A stretch of DNA of 64,000 nt, taken from positions 1 to 64,000 of the forward strand of contig DASRZQ010000173.1 of the NCBI GenBank assembly GCA_035686205.1, in the 5' to 3' direction. The position numbers and the translations under genes are program-made. Below the pieces are notes generated by a model, which was given only the letters and a program-made list of their open reading frames with translations, was not told where the DNA came from and made no database searches. The DNA is from CAIWTU01 sp035686205 (GTDB taxonomy: Bacteria > Desulfobacterota > Desulfuromonadia > Geobacterales > Geobacteraceae). Every line of letters starts with the position of its first letter. Position 1 is the stretch's first letter. Of this stretch, positions 32,340-41,273 are shown piece by piece.

Positions 32340-34904
32340 ATGGATTTCCCCAAAAAACTCCACCGCTTTACCGTTATTCCGTCACTGCCGAAAGAACTGG
32401 CCGCACTGCAGCGGATCGCCTACAACCTCTGGTGGACATGGGAACCCCAGGCGGTAGAACTATTCAAGAGAATGGACCCGGAACTGTGGAGGGAAACCCG
32501 GCACAATCCCGTGCAGATGCTCGGGATCCTGCAGCAGGCAAGCCTCGACGGGCTCAAGACTGACGAAGGGTTCATGGCCCATCTGGCATGGGTCGACGAA
32601 AGACTCCAGGAATACATGTCGGGAAAAACCTGGTTCAGCAAAACCCACAACGGCGACAGCTCCATCAAGATCGCTTATTTCTCCATGGAATTCGGTCTGC
32701 ATGAATCCATCCCCATCTATTCCGGTGGCCTTGGTATACTTTCCGGCGATCATCTCAAATCCGCCAGCGATCTCGGCATACCCCTGGTCGGGGTAGGCCT
32801 TCTCTACCGCCAGGGGTACTTCCGCCAATACCTGAATATAGAAGGCTGGCAACAGGAATTTTACCCGGAAAACGATTTCTACAACATGCCGCTCCACATT
32901 GAAAGGGATGCATCCGGTGCACCGTATTCCGTCAATATCGATCTCTTCGAACGGACTGTCCGCGCGCATATCTGGCGAATGCAGGTTGGCCGTGTCCCCC
33001 TGTATCTCCTCGATACGAACCTGGACGAAAACAGCCCCGAAGACAGGGAGATAACCGCGCAGCTTTACGGCGGCGATCAGGAAATGAGGATCAAGCAGGA
33101 AATCCTGCTGGGCATCGGCGGCATCAGGGCACTGAAGCTTCTGGGCATTGAACCGAATGTCTGCCACATGAATGAAGGTCATGCCGCTTTCTTGTCACTG
33201 GAGAGAATCAGGCTGCTCATGGACGAGCACGACCTGAAATTCTGCGAGGCGCTTGAAATAGTTAAAGCAGGCAACATCTTTACCACCCATACGCCGGTGG
33301 AAGCTGGCATTGATCACTTTCCCCCGGACATCATCGAGAGATTTCTGGGTAAGTTCTATCGCAGCCTGGGACTGGGTCGCGATGAATTCCTGGCCATCGG
33401 CAGGCAAAACCCGAAAAACCCCCATGAAACGTTCTGCATGGCTGTCCTGGCCTTAAAAGTGGCCGACCATTGCAACGGCGTCAGCCAACTGCATGGCGAA
33501 GTCTCCCGGAAAATGTGGAGGAATATCTGGCCCGGGCTTCCGGAGGAACATTTGCCGCTTACGTCGATTTCCAACGGAGTTCACACAAAAACCTGGCTTT
33601 CCCACGAGATGACCGGACTGCTTAACCGCTACCTGGGGACCCGCTGGCAGGACGACCCCACGGATTACGGCATCTGGCGCAAGGCCGCTCATATTCCTGA
33701 CGCCGAACTCTGGCGCACCCACGAGCGTTGCCGGGAACGGCTGGTGGCGTTTGCAAGAACCAGACTCAAGGGTCATCTCTACCAGGTAGGAGCGACGGCA
33801 AAGGAAATCGCGGTCGCCGACGAGGTCCTTGACCCTGAAGCTCTGACCATCGGCTTCGCCCGCAGGTTCGCAACCTATAAACGGGGGACGCTCCTGCTGC
33901 GCGACATTGATCGGCTGAACAGAATACTGAACAACCCGTCACGGCCGGTACAGATAATATTCGCGGGCAAGGCGCATCCCGCAGATTTTGAAGGGAAAGA
34001 ACTGATCCGGCAAATTGTCCAGCTGTCGCTGAGAGACGAATTCCGGCACAGGATTGTCTTCATCGAGGACTACGACCTGGCGGTGGCACGGCGGATGATC
34101 CAGGGAGTGGACGTATGGCTCAACACGCCGCGTCGTCCCCTGGAGGCAAGCGGCACAAGCGGCATGAAGGTGGCTTTCAACGGCGGGCTCAACATGAGTG
34201 TTCTCGACGGCTGGTGGCCCGAGGGGTACAGGGGCAACAACGGCTGGGCCGTGGGGAAAGGCGAGGTCTACGACGACATCGAATACCAGAACGAAGTGGA
34301 AAGCAGGGCCATTTACGATCTGCTGGAAAAGGAAATCGTGCCGCTTTTTTACGACCGGGGCCAGGACGGCATTCCCCGCGGCTGGCTGACGACCATGAAG
34401 GCTTCACTGCAGTCCATCTGCCCCATATTCAGTACCGAGCGCATGGTGCAGGAATACAGCGAACGGTTTTACATCCCTTCCCACAGGCAATGGCGAAAAC
34501 TGGATGAAAAGGATCAGGCAATGGCCAGAGATCTCGCCCGGTGGAAAGACACTACGAAAAGACTTTGGCCGCAGGTGAGGATTGTGGGAACCGAGGCGGA
34601 AATAAGCAACGAAATTACGGTGGGAATGATGATTCCGGTAAAAACCGGGGTCTTTCTCGGAGATCTGACACCGGAAGACGTAGCCGTCGAGGTATATTTC
34701 GGAGTTCTTGATTCAAGGGGCAACATTATCGGCGGAGAACTCGTGCCTCTCCTCCCCTCGGATAAACAGGACCAGGAGATTTATCTGTTCTCCGGGGAAA
34801 TAGAGAGCCGTTTCTGCGGCCGGCACGGTTTTCTGATCAGGGTGATGCCGAAACATCCGACGATGGGAGCAGTCTACGAAGCCGGGCAAATACTCTGGGG
34901 TTAG
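32340..34904 (+). CDS. glgP: Alpha-glucan (maltodextrin/glycogen) phosphorylase, short type
   Basis: An 854-aa PLP enzyme that releases glucose 1-phosphate from alpha-1,4-glucans. The N-terminal domain (about 1-110, with LQRIAYNLWWTWEP) is the one seen in the TIGR02094-type phosphorylases of Thermotoga and Deltaproteobacteria. The active-site region VWLNTPRRPLEASGTSGMK, followed by NGGLNMSVLDGWW, contains the PLP lysine. GAGGAG precedes ATG 32340; an in-frame GTG at 32319 precedes the ribosome site and is rejected. A FliK-like gene follows after 3 bp, an unusual partner. Confidence 0.95.
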   Translation: MDFPKKLHRFTVIPSLPKELAALQRIAYNLWWTWEPQAVELFKRMDPELWRETRHNPVQMLGILQQASLDGLKTDEGFMAHLAWVDERLQEYMSGKTWFSKTHNGDSSIKIAYFSMEFGLHESIPIYSGGLGILSGDHLKSASDLGIPLVGVGLLYRQGYFRQYLNIEGWQQEFYPENDFYNMPLHIERDASGAPYSVNIDLFERTVRAHIWRMQVGRVPLYLLDTNLDENSPEDREITAQLYGGDQEMRIKQEILLGIGGIRALKLLGIEPNVCHMNEGHAAFLSLERIRLLMDEHDLKFCEALEIVKAGNIFTTHTPVEAGIDHFPPDIIERFLGKFYRSLGLGRDEFLAIGRQNPKNPHETFCMAVLALKVADHCNGVSQLHGEVSRKMWRNIWPGLPEEHLPLTSISNGVHTKTWLSHEMTGLLNRYLGTRWQDDPTDYGIWRKAAHIPDAELWRTHERCRERLVAFARTRLKGHLYQVGATAKEIAVADEVLDPEALTIGFARRFATYKRGTLLLRDIDRLNRILNNPSRPVQIIFAGKAHPADFEGKELIRQIVQLSLRDEFRHRIVFIEDYDLAVARRMIQGVDVWLNTPRRPLEASGTSGMKVAFNGGLNMSVLDGWWPEGYRGNNGWAVGKGEVYDDIEYQNEVESRAIYDLLEKEIVPLFYDRGQDGIPRGWLTTMKASLQSICPIFSTERMVQEYSERFYIPSHRQWRKLDEKDQAMARDLARWKDTTKRLWPQVRIVGTEAEISNEITVGMMIPVKTGVFLGDLTPEDVAVEVYFGVLDSRGNIIGGELVPLLPSDKQDQEIYLFSGEIESRFCGRHGFLIRVMPKHPTMGAVYEAGQILWG

Positions 34905-34907
34905 GCA

Positions 34908-35972
34908 ATGTCAATAAACAACATAATACAGAACCTGGCCCAGATAGTTTCGAACACGCCACAGTTCTCAACCGTAGAGGCAGAGAGACAGAATTCCGGA
35001 ACTTTACAGCTTGCGCCGGGACAGACCCTACAGGCGGAGGTTCTGGCCGCCCTGCCGAACAACAGGTTTCTGGCCCGTATTGCCGGCGAGCTTTTCGGAA
35101 TTGAGATTCCCATAATCGTCCAGCCCGGCGAAACGCTGGAAATGACTTACGTCACCGGGGAACCCCGGCCCACTTTTTCATTGTCTATATCCGGAAGCAG
35201 CGGGACTTCAACCCGGATAAGCGATGTCGGCAAATGGCTCAGCCAGCTTGCCTCGGACAATCAACCAAAGGAGCAGACTGCCGTGCTTCCCCGGAGGGAC
35301 TTTATCCTCGACGGCCCGCCGGAGGACGCAGGCGCGCTTGCAAATCAACTGCGGGAAGCATTGTCCCAGAGCGGAGTTTTCTACGAATCACATCTTATGC
35401 AATGTTTTCTGGGCGAAAGGCAGATCAGGGACCTCCTGCGGGAACCCCAGGGAAAACTTTCTCAGATCACAAAAGGAAATCCCAAAACAGATTCCCCGGA
35501 TAGCCGAGCCGCCGCCGGGGAGGAAGAAGCCGCATCCCACCTGACAGAAGACGATCTCCCGCGGTTAACGGCCGGCTGCAAGCCTTTCGGACCGGGCGAT
35601 TACGTCCACCCGTCGGCAATGGCCCTGGTCAAGGAACAGCTGCAGACTGTTTCAACGGGGATTTTTGCCTGGCATGGGCAGGTCTGGCCCGAGCAGCAAA
35701 TGGATTGGACAGTCTGCGAACGCGAGGCGCAAAACGGGGAATCAACGGACAAGGAATGGGAAACCACCCTCAACCTGGCTTTGCCCAACATGGGCGGGAT
35801 CAGCTCCGTGCTCCGGCTCAAAAAGGACGGTCTGCACCTCAGCATAACGACCGACAGGAAAGCTTCGGCGGATTCCATGCGGGATGAAAGGGACAACCTT
35901 GCGCAGGCAATGGCGGAAGCGGGTGTAAAGCTTATGGAAATGGTGATTGAACATGAAGAGCCCGGAACATGA
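34908..35972 (+). CDS. FliK-like (flagellar hook-length control C-terminal domain) protein
   Basis: A 354-aa protein. The N-terminal half is low complexity with a short beta-rich segment. The C-terminal ~110 residues (from about 240) resemble the FliK C-terminal domain: WETTLNLALPNMGGISSVLRL followed by a SITTDRK-type strand and a long terminal helix. FliK sets hook length by interacting with FlhB. Here the next gene encodes an isolated FlhB-tail homologue overlapping by 20 bp, so a specialised FliK-FlhB pair is likely. No other flagellar genes are in the window. Confidence 0.7.
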   Translation: MSINNIIQNLAQIVSNTPQFSTVEAERQNSGTLQLAPGQTLQAEVLAALPNNRFLARIAGELFGIEIPIIVQPGETLEMTYVTGEPRPTFSLSISGSSGTSTRISDVGKWLSQLASDNQPKEQTAVLPRRDFILDGPPEDAGALANQLREALSQSGVFYESHLMQCFLGERQIRDLLREPQGKLSQITKGNPKTDSPDSRAAAGEEEAASHLTEDDLPRLTAGCKPFGPGDYVHPSAMALVKEQLQTVSTGIFAWHGQVWPEQQMDWTVCEREAQNGESTDKEWETTLNLALPNMGGISSVLRLKKDGLHLSITTDRKASADSMRDERDNLAQAMAEAGVKLMEMVIEHEEPGT

Positions 35973-36246
35973 CGTAAGAAAAGCAGTAGCCCTGGCTTAC
36001 AAGGAAGGGCAGTTCGCTCCGCTGGTTGTGGCAAAAGGCCGCGGGATAACCGCGGAAGCAATTATTGCCTTTGCAAAAGAGTCCGGGGTTCATGTTCATG
36101 AGTCGCCCGAAATGGTTTCGCTGCTGATGCAGGTGGATCTTGACCGCTTTATCCCGCCCGAGTTGTATATGGCCGTCGCCGAGTTGCTGGCATGGATATA
36201 CAGGCTCGAAAACAGGGACGAACATTTGAGAAAACCGTCCGGTTAA
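35953..36246 (+). CDS. Orphan FlhB cytoplasmic-domain homologue
   Basis: A 97-aa protein equivalent to the C-terminal cytoplasmic domain of FlhB/EscU-type export switches, without the membrane part. The recognisable fold runs AVALAYKEGQFAPLVVAKGRG, then a helix AEAIIAFAKESGVHVHESP, and ends with IPPELYMAVAELLAWIY. The autocleavage motif NPTH is not present; the sequence starts after where it would be. Such FlhB-like paralogues occur widely, often next to a FliK-like gene as here. It may modulate export specificity. ATG 35953 lies within the end of the FliK-like gene. Confidence 0.85.
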   Translation: MKSPEHDVRKAVALAYKEGQFAPLVVAKGRGITAEAIIAFAKESGVHVHESPEMVSLLMQVDLDRFIPPELYMAVAELLAWIYRLENRDEHLRKPSG

Positions 36247-36291
36247 GAAATTTTTATAAATGCATAGCGGGTTTCTCTTGAAGTAAAATCC

Positions 36292-36321
36292 AAAACCGGA
36301 TATTCTAGCCCGGTTTTAAAT
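36292..36321 (+). terminator. Probable terminator after the FlhB-like gene
   Basis: AAAACCGG (36292-36299) pairs with CCGGTTTT (36310-36317) and continues into AAATTTTA. It is 46 bp beyond the FlhB-like stop and 26 bp before the next ATG. Confidence 0.6.
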
Positions 36322-36342
36322 TTTACGCTCCAGAGAACGAAG

Positions 36343-37593
36343 ATGGGCTCCTCATTTTACCGATTATTATTAATCTTTGCTTTATTAATCCTTGCAACTT
36401 CATGTACTAACATGATTCCCCGCAAAGACCTCCCGTATCCGCTCACCGACAGTTCTTTCGGCGATCCGGTAAAAGTGGTTTCGATCCCCTTGCCCGTTAT
36501 TGCGTCCAGCCCCAACGAGGGAGTGACATACGGCGCTCTTTCCGCGTTCCTGCTGCACAACGGCAAAGACGAGGTAAGCACGCTGCTGGCGCCGCAGATA
36601 AACAAAAACCAGTACTTCGGAATTACCACCACGCTTTACGGTTCCTTTTACCCGCTGCCCGAGAGAAACTGGGAGATCAACCTTTCCAAATCGACAAAGG
36701 TCAACGAGGATTACGAATTCAAGATTCGAGACAACACGTTTCTCAACAAGAAACTGGAATTGAACGGCTATCTCTTCAGGTTCACCGACGGTTCGGCCCG
36801 GTTCTTCGGCTTCCAGTATAACAGCTCATCAAGCAACGAAAGCAACTATGCCGACGAGGAGACCGGTTTCAATTTTCTGGTCGGGTATTTTCTGAACGAA
36901 CACCTGCAGATTGATTTCGGCGAGCGCTATAAGGATGTCGGCATAGGAAGGGGAGCCGTTACCAGGCTTCCGTTCATAGGCAACGTATTCACCCCCGAAC
37001 AGGTCCCCGGCATCAACGGGTTTACCGCCCATGCGCAGAAAATCGGTCTCGTTTACAGCACTACCGATTCGCGCGACATGCCCACACAAGGACTTTACGG
37101 GAAGGCGTTCTTTGAAAACAGTTCGAAATTCCTCGGCAGCACAGACAGTTATCGGCATTATGAGGTGGAAGGCAAAGGGTATTTCCCCCTTGCGGACGCA
37201 CGGTACATTTCCGTTGTCAGACTAGCCTACAATCAGACGCTCGGCAACGGGGTTCCCTTCCTGGAAAGGAGTATTCTCGGCGGGGAAACGACCTTGAGGG
37301 GGTATGGGCGCAACCGGTTCATAGACAGCAGCTATCTCCTCTGCAACCTTGAGGAGCGCATCAGGCTTTTCCGCTGGGCAATATTCAACGTGAATACCGA
37401 CTGGGAAGTCGCCCCGTTCCTTGACCTGGGATCCGTCATGAAAAATATACTCGAGGCGAGTCCGTATGCCTTCCAGTTTAACCCCGGCATAGGCTTCAGG
37501 GCGGTTGTAAGGCCGAACATCGTCGGACGCGTCGATATCGGTTTGGGCAAGGAAGGTCCTTCGTTGTTTGTCGGGCTCGGTTATCCGTTCTGA
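36343..37593 (+). CDS. Outer-membrane beta-barrel lipoprotein, Omp85/BamA C-terminal type
   Basis: A 416-aa protein. A lipoprotein signal peptide ends LATSC (Cys21). The rest is a beta-barrel of the bacterial surface antigen/Omp85 kind: GVTYGALSAFLLHN near residue 60, many amphipathic strands, the family-typical GGETTLRGYGRNRF (about 310), and a C-terminal phenylalanine in VGLGYPF as expected for a barrel. No POTRA domains, so it is a short barrel-only relative, perhaps like patatin-linked or TamA-like barrels. Function unknown. It follows a terminator, so it is probably monocistronic. Confidence 0.85.
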   Translation: MGSSFYRLLLIFALLILATSCTNMIPRKDLPYPLTDSSFGDPVKVVSIPLPVIASSPNEGVTYGALSAFLLHNGKDEVSTLLAPQINKNQYFGITTTLYGSFYPLPERNWEINLSKSTKVNEDYEFKIRDNTFLNKKLELNGYLFRFTDGSARFFGFQYNSSSSNESNYADEETGFNFLVGYFLNEHLQIDFGERYKDVGIGRGAVTRLPFIGNVFTPEQVPGINGFTAHAQKIGLVYSTTDSRDMPTQGLYGKAFFENSSKFLGSTDSYRHYEVEGKGYFPLADARYISVVRLAYNQTLGNGVPFLERSILGGETTLRGYGRNRFIDSSYLLCNLEERIRLFRWAIFNVNTDWEVAPFLDLGSVMKNILEASPYAFQFNPGIGFRAVVRPNIVGRVDIGLGKEGPSLFVGLGYPF

Positions 37594-37671
37594 TTTGTTG
37601 TGCGATTTTCAACAGTCTGTCTTTCGGTGATACTGCTCCGGCAATCCACCGAGTTCACCGTACCCTGTCAA

Positions 37672-38607
37672 CTATCCTGAATATGCGCTCCCCTGCCGGG
37701 TCCCGCGCCGCTCCAGTTCATAATCGATAGCGTTCAGCACCTCGAACTTCCGGAGCGACCAGAGCGGCGCAACCAGGTGGTCCCTGCCGCCGTCGCCGGT
37801 AAGACGCTGGATGGAAATCTCCGGCCTGAGTCTCTCAAGAAAATCGCATACCAACCCCACATACTCATCCCTGTCCAGAAGTTTTACCTTCCCTTGATAA
37901 TAGAGTTCCGCCAGCGGCGTTTCTTTCATGACATGGAGGAGATGAATCTTCACCCCGTCAACGTTAAGATCGTTGAGGATGCCTGCGGTTGCCAGCATCT
38001 CCTCATTCGTTTCTCCGGGAAGGCCAAGAATGACATGGGCACAAACCCGAATCCCCCGCTTTTTGCATGTCCGGACGGAATGCTCGAATACCGGAAAATC
38101 ATGCCCCCTGCGAATAAATTCGAGGGTCCTGTCCAGGGGCGACTGAAGGCCCAGTTCCAGCCAGAAATAGGTCTTTTCCGCATATCCGGCAAGAAGATCA
38201 ACAGTCTCCACTGGAAGGCAGTCCGGACGCGTTCCGACTATCAGCCCGACTACGTCGCTTACCCCGAGAGCTTCGTCGTAGAGGACGCGAAGGGTCGACG
38301 ACGGCGCATAGGTACTCGAATATGCCTGAAAATACGCAATAAACCGATTCGCCTTGTATTTTCTTGTCATGACTTCTTTCCCCGCCTCTATCTGCTCGGC
38401 GACTGATATTCCCGGAACAATGCCGAAGGCGCCCGAGCCCTTGCCACCGCAATAGATGCAGCCGCCCGTTCCAACGGAACCGTCGCGGTTCGGACAGGAA
38501 AAACCGGCATCCACCGATATGCGGTGCACCCTGCAGCCGAAAACCCGCTTCAGTTCATCGGAAAAGGCGTTGTAGCGTTTCACGGGTAAAAGAATTTCTT
38601 TTTTCAT
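37672..38607 (-). CDS. Radical SAM protein, TIGR01212/YhcC type
   Basis: About 311 aa. The radical SAM cluster motif has the expanded spacing DAGFSCPNRDG...GCIYC (about residues 35-57), characteristic of the TIGR01212 family (E. coli YhcC). Other landmarks are YFQAYSSTYAP, VGTRPDCLP and ELGLQS. The reaction is unknown; some relatives are linked to tRNA modification or Elp3-like chemistry. The start at 38607 (MKKEI) is preferred over 38643, although neither has a strong ribosome site. Confidence 0.9.
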   Translation of the reverse strand: MKKEILLPVKRYNAFSDELKRVFGCRVHRISVDAGFSCPNRDGSVGTGGCIYCGGKGSGAFGIVPGISVAEQIEAGKEVMTRKYKANRFIAYFQAYSSTYAPSSTLRVLYDEALGVSDVVGLIVGTRPDCLPVETVDLLAGYAEKTYFWLELGLQSPLDRTLEFIRRGHDFPVFEHSVRTCKKRGIRVCAHVILGLPGETNEEMLATAGILNDLNVDGVKIHLLHVMKETPLAELYYQGKVKLLDRDEYVGLVCDFLERLRPEISIQRLTGDGGRDHLVAPLWSLRKFEVLNAIDYELERRGTRQGSAYSG

Positions 38608-38666
38608 GGGGACAGTGTAGCGAATCCCGCGCTGGCGACGCAAGTAGAAAACATGTTATCGGGCAG

Positions 38667-38725
38667 AAAGGAAAAAAGCCTCACCTGCACACTCATATTT
38701 GGATGTATGCAATTGCGGCTTTTTA
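38667..38725 (-). terminator. Probable terminator after modC
   Basis: GAAAAAAGCC at 38671-38680 faces GGCTTTTT at about 38717-38724 with a long partly paired loop. The minus strand reads into TTTTTTCC. It lies 25 bp beyond the modC stop. Confidence 0.45.
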
Positions 38726-38749
38726 TCATTTGTGCGGCCAGGTGAATTT

Positions 38750-39448
38750 TCAGACGGCAGCTTCAAGCCGGGGTATATCCCTGTCCGTGCATAGACATCC
38801 CGTCTGCTTTCCCCGGTCCAGGAGCAGGACCTCGTCGGCCAGCGCATGCATTTCCTTGCGGCTGTGGGTGACGAGAACGAAAGGTATCCGCCAGATTTTC
38901 TGCAACTGCCTGAGCTCGGCCTGCAGGTTCTTGCGCGTTGTATAGTCCAACGCCGAAAGAGGTTCGTCCAGCAGCAGCAGGTCCGGCTCCACCATTAGCG
39001 CCCTGGCCAATGCAACCCGCTGTTTCTCCCCTCCTGACAGCTGGCCCGGATAGCGTTCCTGCAGATGGGTGATTTTCAGCATATCCATAACATCCAGGAC
39101 ACTCGTCTGGTAGTCCTTGTCCTTTTTGCATCTGCTGGGGATACCGTAGAGTGCGTTGTCTTTTACGGTCATATGAGGAAAGAGGGCATAATCCTGAAAC
39201 ACATACCCGATCCGCCGTTTGCGCGCAGGGGTGTCAATTCCGTCCACAGAGGAAAAAAATACTTTTTCGTCCAGGGAAATCAAGCCGGCATCCGGCTTCT
39301 GCAATCCGGCAAGACAGTTCAGGATGGTCGTCTTTCCCGCTCCGGATGGGCCGAAAAGAACCAGTATGCCCTGGTTGAAAGCCATTTTAACGTGAATGGA
39401 AATGCCGGGCAATTTCTTCCTTATTTCAGCTCTCAGCATGGGTTTCAC
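38750..39448 (-). CDS. modC: Molybdate ABC transporter ATP-binding protein ModC (short)
   Basis: A 232-aa ABC ATPase with Walker A GPSGAGKTT (about 33-41), Q-loop in GYVFQDYALFPHM, signature LSGGEKQRVALARAL and Walker B LLLLDEPLSALD. It follows modB with a 23-bp overlap. The usual C-terminal MOP (molybdate-sensing) domain of ModC is missing, since full ModC is about 350 aa. This short form is seen in some Deltaproteobacteria. It powers molybdate (or tungstate) import, in keeping with the molybdoenzyme cluster next door. Confidence 0.88.
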   Translation of the reverse strand: MKPMLRAEIRKKLPGISIHVKMAFNQGILVLFGPSGAGKTTILNCLAGLQKPDAGLISLDEKVFFSSVDGIDTPARKRRIGYVFQDYALFPHMTVKDNALYGIPSRCKKDKDYQTSVLDVMDMLKITHLQERYPGQLSGGEKQRVALARALMVEPDLLLLDEPLSALDYTTRKNLQAELRQLQKIWRIPFVLVTHSRKEMHALADEVLLLDRGKQTGCLCTDRDIPRLEAAV

Positions 39449-40118
39449 TCCCTTTTTTCCACAACTGGATCTTTTCCTTTGACCATTTGTTCAACCAGAA
39501 AAGAGCGGCAAAAGAAAGCACGGTGATAACGAGAACAAGCATTTTTGCCGTTTCCTCTTCACCGGACTCGACAGCGGAATATATGGCAAGCGGGATGGTC
39601 TGCGTTTTTCCTGGTATGTTCCCGGCAACCATCAGGGTCGCGCCGAATTCGCCAAGCGCCCTGGCAAAGGCGAGCACCAGCCCGGCAAGAATACCGGGCC
39701 ACGCAAGCGGAAGCGTAATAGTCAGAAATATGCGGATTTCCCCGGTCCCCAAAGTTCGCGCAGCCTTCTCAAGCGACAGGTCGACACTGGAAAAGGCCGC
39801 CTTGGCGCTTTGGTACATAAGCGGAAACGAAACTATGGCGGACGCCAGCGCCGCTGCCCACCATGTGAATATGATCTGGAAACCGAACCAGTCCAGCAGT
39901 ATATTACCGATTGGGCCTCTCTTGCCGAGAAATATCAGCAGACCATAGCCGAGAACTGTAGGGGGAAGAACCATGGGAAGGATTATCAGCGATTCGGCCA
40001 GATTTTTCCCCACAAAATCCCTTCTCGCCATAAAACGGGCAACAACCATTCCAAAGACAAAATCGATGCAAACCGCAATAATGGCGACTTTCAGGGACAG
40101 AAATATAGGATCTAACAT
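39426..40118 (-). CDS. modB: Molybdate ABC transporter permease ModB
   Basis: A 230-aa permease with five to six transmembrane segments and the EAA loop ALGEFGATLMVAGNIPGKTQ, typical of ModB. The opening LSLKVAIIAVCIDFVFGMVVA and LIILPMVLPPTVLGYGLL also fit. GGAG precedes ATG 40118. modC overlaps its end. No modA (periplasmic binding protein) precedes it, unlike the usual modABC order. The binding protein must be encoded elsewhere or the system is incomplete. Tungstate or sulfate specificity cannot be excluded by eye. Confidence 0.9.
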   Translation of the reverse strand: MLDPIFLSLKVAIIAVCIDFVFGMVVARFMARRDFVGKNLAESLIILPMVLPPTVLGYGLLIFLGKRGPIGNILLDWFGFQIIFTWWAAALASAIVSFPLMYQSAKAAFSSVDLSLEKAARTLGTGEIRIFLTITLPLAWPGILAGLVLAFARALGEFGATLMVAGNIPGKTQTIPLAIYSAVESGEEETAKMLVLVITVLSFAALFWLNKWSKEKIQLWKKGSETHAES

Positions 40119-40622
40119 GCATCCGGCTCCATGGTTTTCTTGTTTGATCGAGGCTCAGCGCAGCGGCAGAGGGAACAATGCGGTACCTGGAAATAAACCA
40201 GGCTCCCCATTATTATTTGTGTTTTTTCCGGGTTCCACAAGTCGTATCCACCATGTCCATGCATGGGCAATGCCAACGAGCCAAAACCTTGATCTCGCAA
40301 TTCCGATTGGACCCCAAAACAAACTATGAATTCAATTCTCTGCCTAAATACATTTCAATTCGCAACAAAAAATTATCGAAGGTGTTATTTTGATGAATTT
40401 TATCAGGAGTCCGGTCTTCCCTTTTTGCGCATGCTGCCAAAAAAAACAGCATTTTCAGTTCACAAAATAAGATATTCGAATCAGTCAGAGCCTGTTCCCA
40501 CCCGGAAATCATTTGCCATGAGTTGGGCTACATCCCTCATAATACCGGACAAAACTTCCGAATACGCGAAAACATGGCTTATATTATCCCAGGCACCCAG
40601 TACGGTTTGATTTTTTACTCCT
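40119..40622. other. Gene-poor gap between modB and the accessory operon
   Basis: About 500 bp where modA would be expected. I see no ModA-like sequence. A 62-codon minus-strand frame (40,112-40,300) ends with a Cys-rich tail (HCSLCRC), and a short minus-strand frame near 40,490-40,620 (containing GAWDNISHVFAYSEVL) looks protein-like but has no credible start. Either could be a tiny gene or a decayed remnant. No strong terminator or promoter stands out. Confidence 0.4.
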
Positions 40623-41264
40623 TTACCTTACCCCAGGCTGCAGATTTAACGATCGAACACATCCCATGCCGTCGGCAAATGAAATTAAGTTGAGACAACC
40701 GAAGTCCTGCCCCAGGCGGAAAAGGTTCGACAGAGGCATTTCGAGGAGATGGCAGAGAATAACCCTGTTCACGCCGGCATGGCCGACCATGAGGATATTC
40801 CCTTCCGCCGAACTCCTGATGATCTTCTCGAACGCCGGCACCACCCGGCAACTGACATCGAAAAAGCTTTCTCCGTTCTCCGGACGGAAACCGGCAGGAT
40901 TAAGCCCCCGTTTTTCGTATTCAACAGGGAACAGCCGACGAACTTCATCCCGGGGCAGCCCATCCCATTCACCAAGATCTATCTCCCTCAATTCCGGGCA
41001 AGTCTCCACGGCAACATTTCTGTCCCCCGCTATGATCCCCGCGGTCTCGCGGGTCCTGCCGAGGTCGCTGCAGATAACACGGCTGAAAGACCGGGAGGCG
41101 AGCTTCTTTTTCCACCATCTTGCCTGTTGTCTGCCTGTTTCACTCAGAGGAACATCCGTCCGGCCGATATACCTTCCGACGGCATCGGTACGGGTGTCTC
41201 CATGGCGCAGAAGATAGACCGTGCATTTCAGAATATCTGTGTCAGGGCTCCCCATTACCGCCAT
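40623..41264 (-). CDS. Histidine phosphatase family protein
   Basis: A 213-aa member of the phosphoglycerate-mutase-like phosphatase branch. The phospho-histidine motif LLRHGDT is at residues 18-24 and the second catalytic histidine is in LMVGHAGVNRVIL. The length and EIDLGEWDGLPRDEV segment are similar to CobC-type alpha-ribazole phosphatases. It is the last gene of the compact accessory operon (9 bp after the MocA/HD gene), so its substrate may be a nucleotide or phosphate by-product of cofactor maturation rather than cobalamin. That is inference from position. Confidence 0.85.
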   Translation of the reverse strand: MAVMGSPDTDILKCTVYLLRHGDTRTDAVGRYIGRTDVPLSETGRQQARWWKKKLASRSFSRVICSDLGRTRETAGIIAGDRNVAVETCPELREIDLGEWDGLPRDEVRRLFPVEYEKRGLNPAGFRPENGESFFDVSCRVVPAFEKIIRSSAEGNILMVGHAGVNRVILCHLLEMPLSNLFRLGQDFGCLNLISFADGMGCVRSLNLQPGVR

Positions 41265-41273
41265 TCCATCCTT

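Noticed and set aside
40324..40610. Small ORFs where modA would be expected
   Set aside because: Neither strand gives ModA-like motifs, and no start codon with a ribosome site supports the protein-like stretch on the minus strand.
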